Shown: piece by piece, positions 6,396-7,404 of the stretch | Layout: each line of letters starts with the position of its first letter | Numbering within the stretch: the stretch's first letter is position 1 | NCBI GenBank assembly: GCA_900766635.1 | Contig: CAAFWA010000043.1 | Location: 1 to 7,404 of the forward strand | Direction: 5' to 3' | From: an uncultured Acinetobacter sp. | GTDB lineage: Bacteria; Pseudomonadota; Gammaproteobacteria; Pseudomonadales; Moraxellaceae | Length of the DNA stretch: 7,404 bases | Notes under the pieces: model-generated | The model's database searches: none | The model's input: only the letters and a program-made list of their open reading frames with translations | What the model was told of the DNA's origin: nothing | Program-made: the position numbers and the translations under genes

Positions 6396-7404
6396 ATGGT
6401 CACAGTACGTGAACAACTTCCAGGACGATTACATGAATTGTCTGAGGAAACGACTGTTGAACATGCTGAACAGGCACAGCATGATTTAGCCGAGTGGCTC
6501 GATCGTGTCCGTGCAATTTTTGATGGTGCAGAGCTCAAACAACTCGAAGAAGTTGCTCAACTTGCCTTACAACGTGAGTTAGAAAGTACCGTTAGTCATC
6601 CATCGAATACCTTTTATACAGGTTTAGAGATGGCCAATATTTTGGCGCATCTGTATGTCGATGAAGATACCTTATCTGCAGCCATGCTCTATCGTGGGGT
6701 GCGTGAGGGCGTGATTTTCTTAGATGAAGTGCAAAGCCGTTTTGGTGCCAATGTGCATGGCTTGGTCAAAGGCACTTTGGCGATGGGTAAACTCTCTGAA
6801 CTGATTGAAAAAAATAAGCGTTTAGAGGATCACTTTAATAATAACCAACGTGAACATCTCACTGGCATTTATAAAATGCTGATTTCTGTGACAGAAGATG
6901 TACGTGTGGTATTAATTAAATTGGCTGAGCGTACCTATGCCTTACGTGAGCTTGCTAAATCATCAAAAGATCGTCAAGAGCGTGTGGCGCGAGAAATTTT
7001 AACCATTTACTCGCCATTAGCTCATCGTTTAGGGATTGCCCAACTTAAGTGGGAGTTGGAAGATTTAGCCTTTCGCTATTTAGCACCTGAGCGTTATAAA
7101 GAAATTGCCTCACTCTTAAATGAAAAACGTTTAGAGCGTGAGCAATATATTCAGTTTGTGATTGATAAGCTCAAAAGTGCCTTAGCAGAATATGGCATTG
7201 AGGCTGAGATTAGCGGACGAGTGAAACATATTTACTCGATTTACCGCAAAATGAAGAGCAAAAATTTAAGTTTTGATCAGCTTTACGATATTCGTGCAGT
7301 ACGAGTTTTGGTAGAAAGTGTACCTGAGTGTTATCACACCTTGGGGATTGTGCATCAAATGTGGCGTCATATTCCGCATCAATTTGATGACTATATTACC
7401 AATC
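6396..7404 (+). CDS. relA: RelA, (p)ppGpp synthetase, N-terminal 336 residues
   Basis: RelA is the ribosome-associated enzyme that transfers pyrophosphate from ATP to GTP or GDP during amino-acid starvation, starting the stringent response. The frame is open to the right edge, and about 45 percent of a typical 740-residue RelA is visible. The pseudo-hydrolase domain lies at about 60-190: the HD and ED metal ligands of SpoT are absent, with AMLYRGVREG at 96-105 in their place, and KLAERTYALREL (175-186) replaces the KLADRxHN motif. This marks the protein as synthetase-only RelA rather than bifunctional SpoT. The synthetase domain begins near 245, with GRVKHIYSIYRKM (274-286) and LYDIRAVRV (296-304), where D298 is the expected metal ligand. 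The motif that is EXDD in RelA and RXKD in SpoT reads QFDD (329-332) here. Translation starts at an ATG with a strong AGGAGA site at 6385-6390 and a 5-base spacer. The regulatory TGS and ACT/zinc-finger domains lie outside the window. Confidence 0.95.
   Translation, partial: MVTVREQLPGRLHELSEETTVEHAEQAQHDLAEWLDRVRAIFDGAELKQLEEVAQLALQRELESTVSHPSNTFYTGLEMANILAHLYVDEDTLSAAMLYRGVREGVIFLDEVQSRFGANVHGLVKGTLAMGKLSELIEKNKRLEDHFNNNQREHLTGIYKMLISVTEDVRVVLIKLAERTYALRELAKSSKDRQERVAREILTIYSPLAHRLGIAQLKWELEDLAFRYLAPERYKEIASLLNEKRLEREQYIQFVIDKLKSALAEYGIEAEISGRVKHIYSIYRKMKSKNLSFDQLYDIRAVRVLVESVPECYHTLGIVHQMWRHIPHQFDDYITN

Noticed and set aside
6353..6538. Minus-strand 61-codon frame over the start of relA
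   Set aside because: It is antisense to the relA start, its Ser/Cys/Arg-rich product looks like a shadow translation, and it has no context support.
6681..6710. Possible active ppGpp hydrolase (HD) site in the relA product
   Set aside because: The HD and ED metal-binding residues are absent (AMLYRGVREG), as is normal for synthetase-only RelA, so this is not a bifunctional SpoT and not a broken gene.

Overview
The window is a compact stretch of chromosomal core genes from a gammaproteobacterium. Protein sequences and gene order point to Acinetobacter or a close Moraxellaceae relative: moderately AT-rich DNA by eye (not counted), and a gacS/barA gene divergent from cysM, followed by a PolB-like exonuclease gene, rlmD and relA. 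The species cannot be fixed from this sequence alone.

Left part, minus strand (1-3045): a long hybrid sensor kinase of the GacS/BarA type is followed 58 bp downstream by the first 57 codons of an enoyl-CoA hydratase/isomerase-family protein, which runs off the left edge. Between gacS and cysM lies a 151-bp divergent intergenic region that must hold both promoters.

Right part, plus strand (3197-7404): cysM (cysteine synthase B), a stand-alone 3'-5' exonuclease, rlmD (23S rRNA m5U1939 methyltransferase) and the first 336 codons of relA (ppGpp synthetase) follow each other with gaps of 22, 6 and 45 bp. The first three look like one transcript. relA may be co-transcribed with them and may also have its own promoter in the 45-bp gap.

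Functionally these are central housekeeping and regulatory genes: signal transduction (Gac/Rsm), sulfur assimilation, nucleic-acid processing, rRNA modification and the stringent response. I see no mobile element, CRISPR array, RNA gene, toxin-antitoxin pair or sign of recent transfer, and no evidence of a new multi-gene system. The points most worth checking are the QFDD variant of the RelA EXDD motif, a degenerate receiver-like segment inside GacS, the uncharacterised exonuclease in the cysM-rlmD cluster, and the cysM start site.
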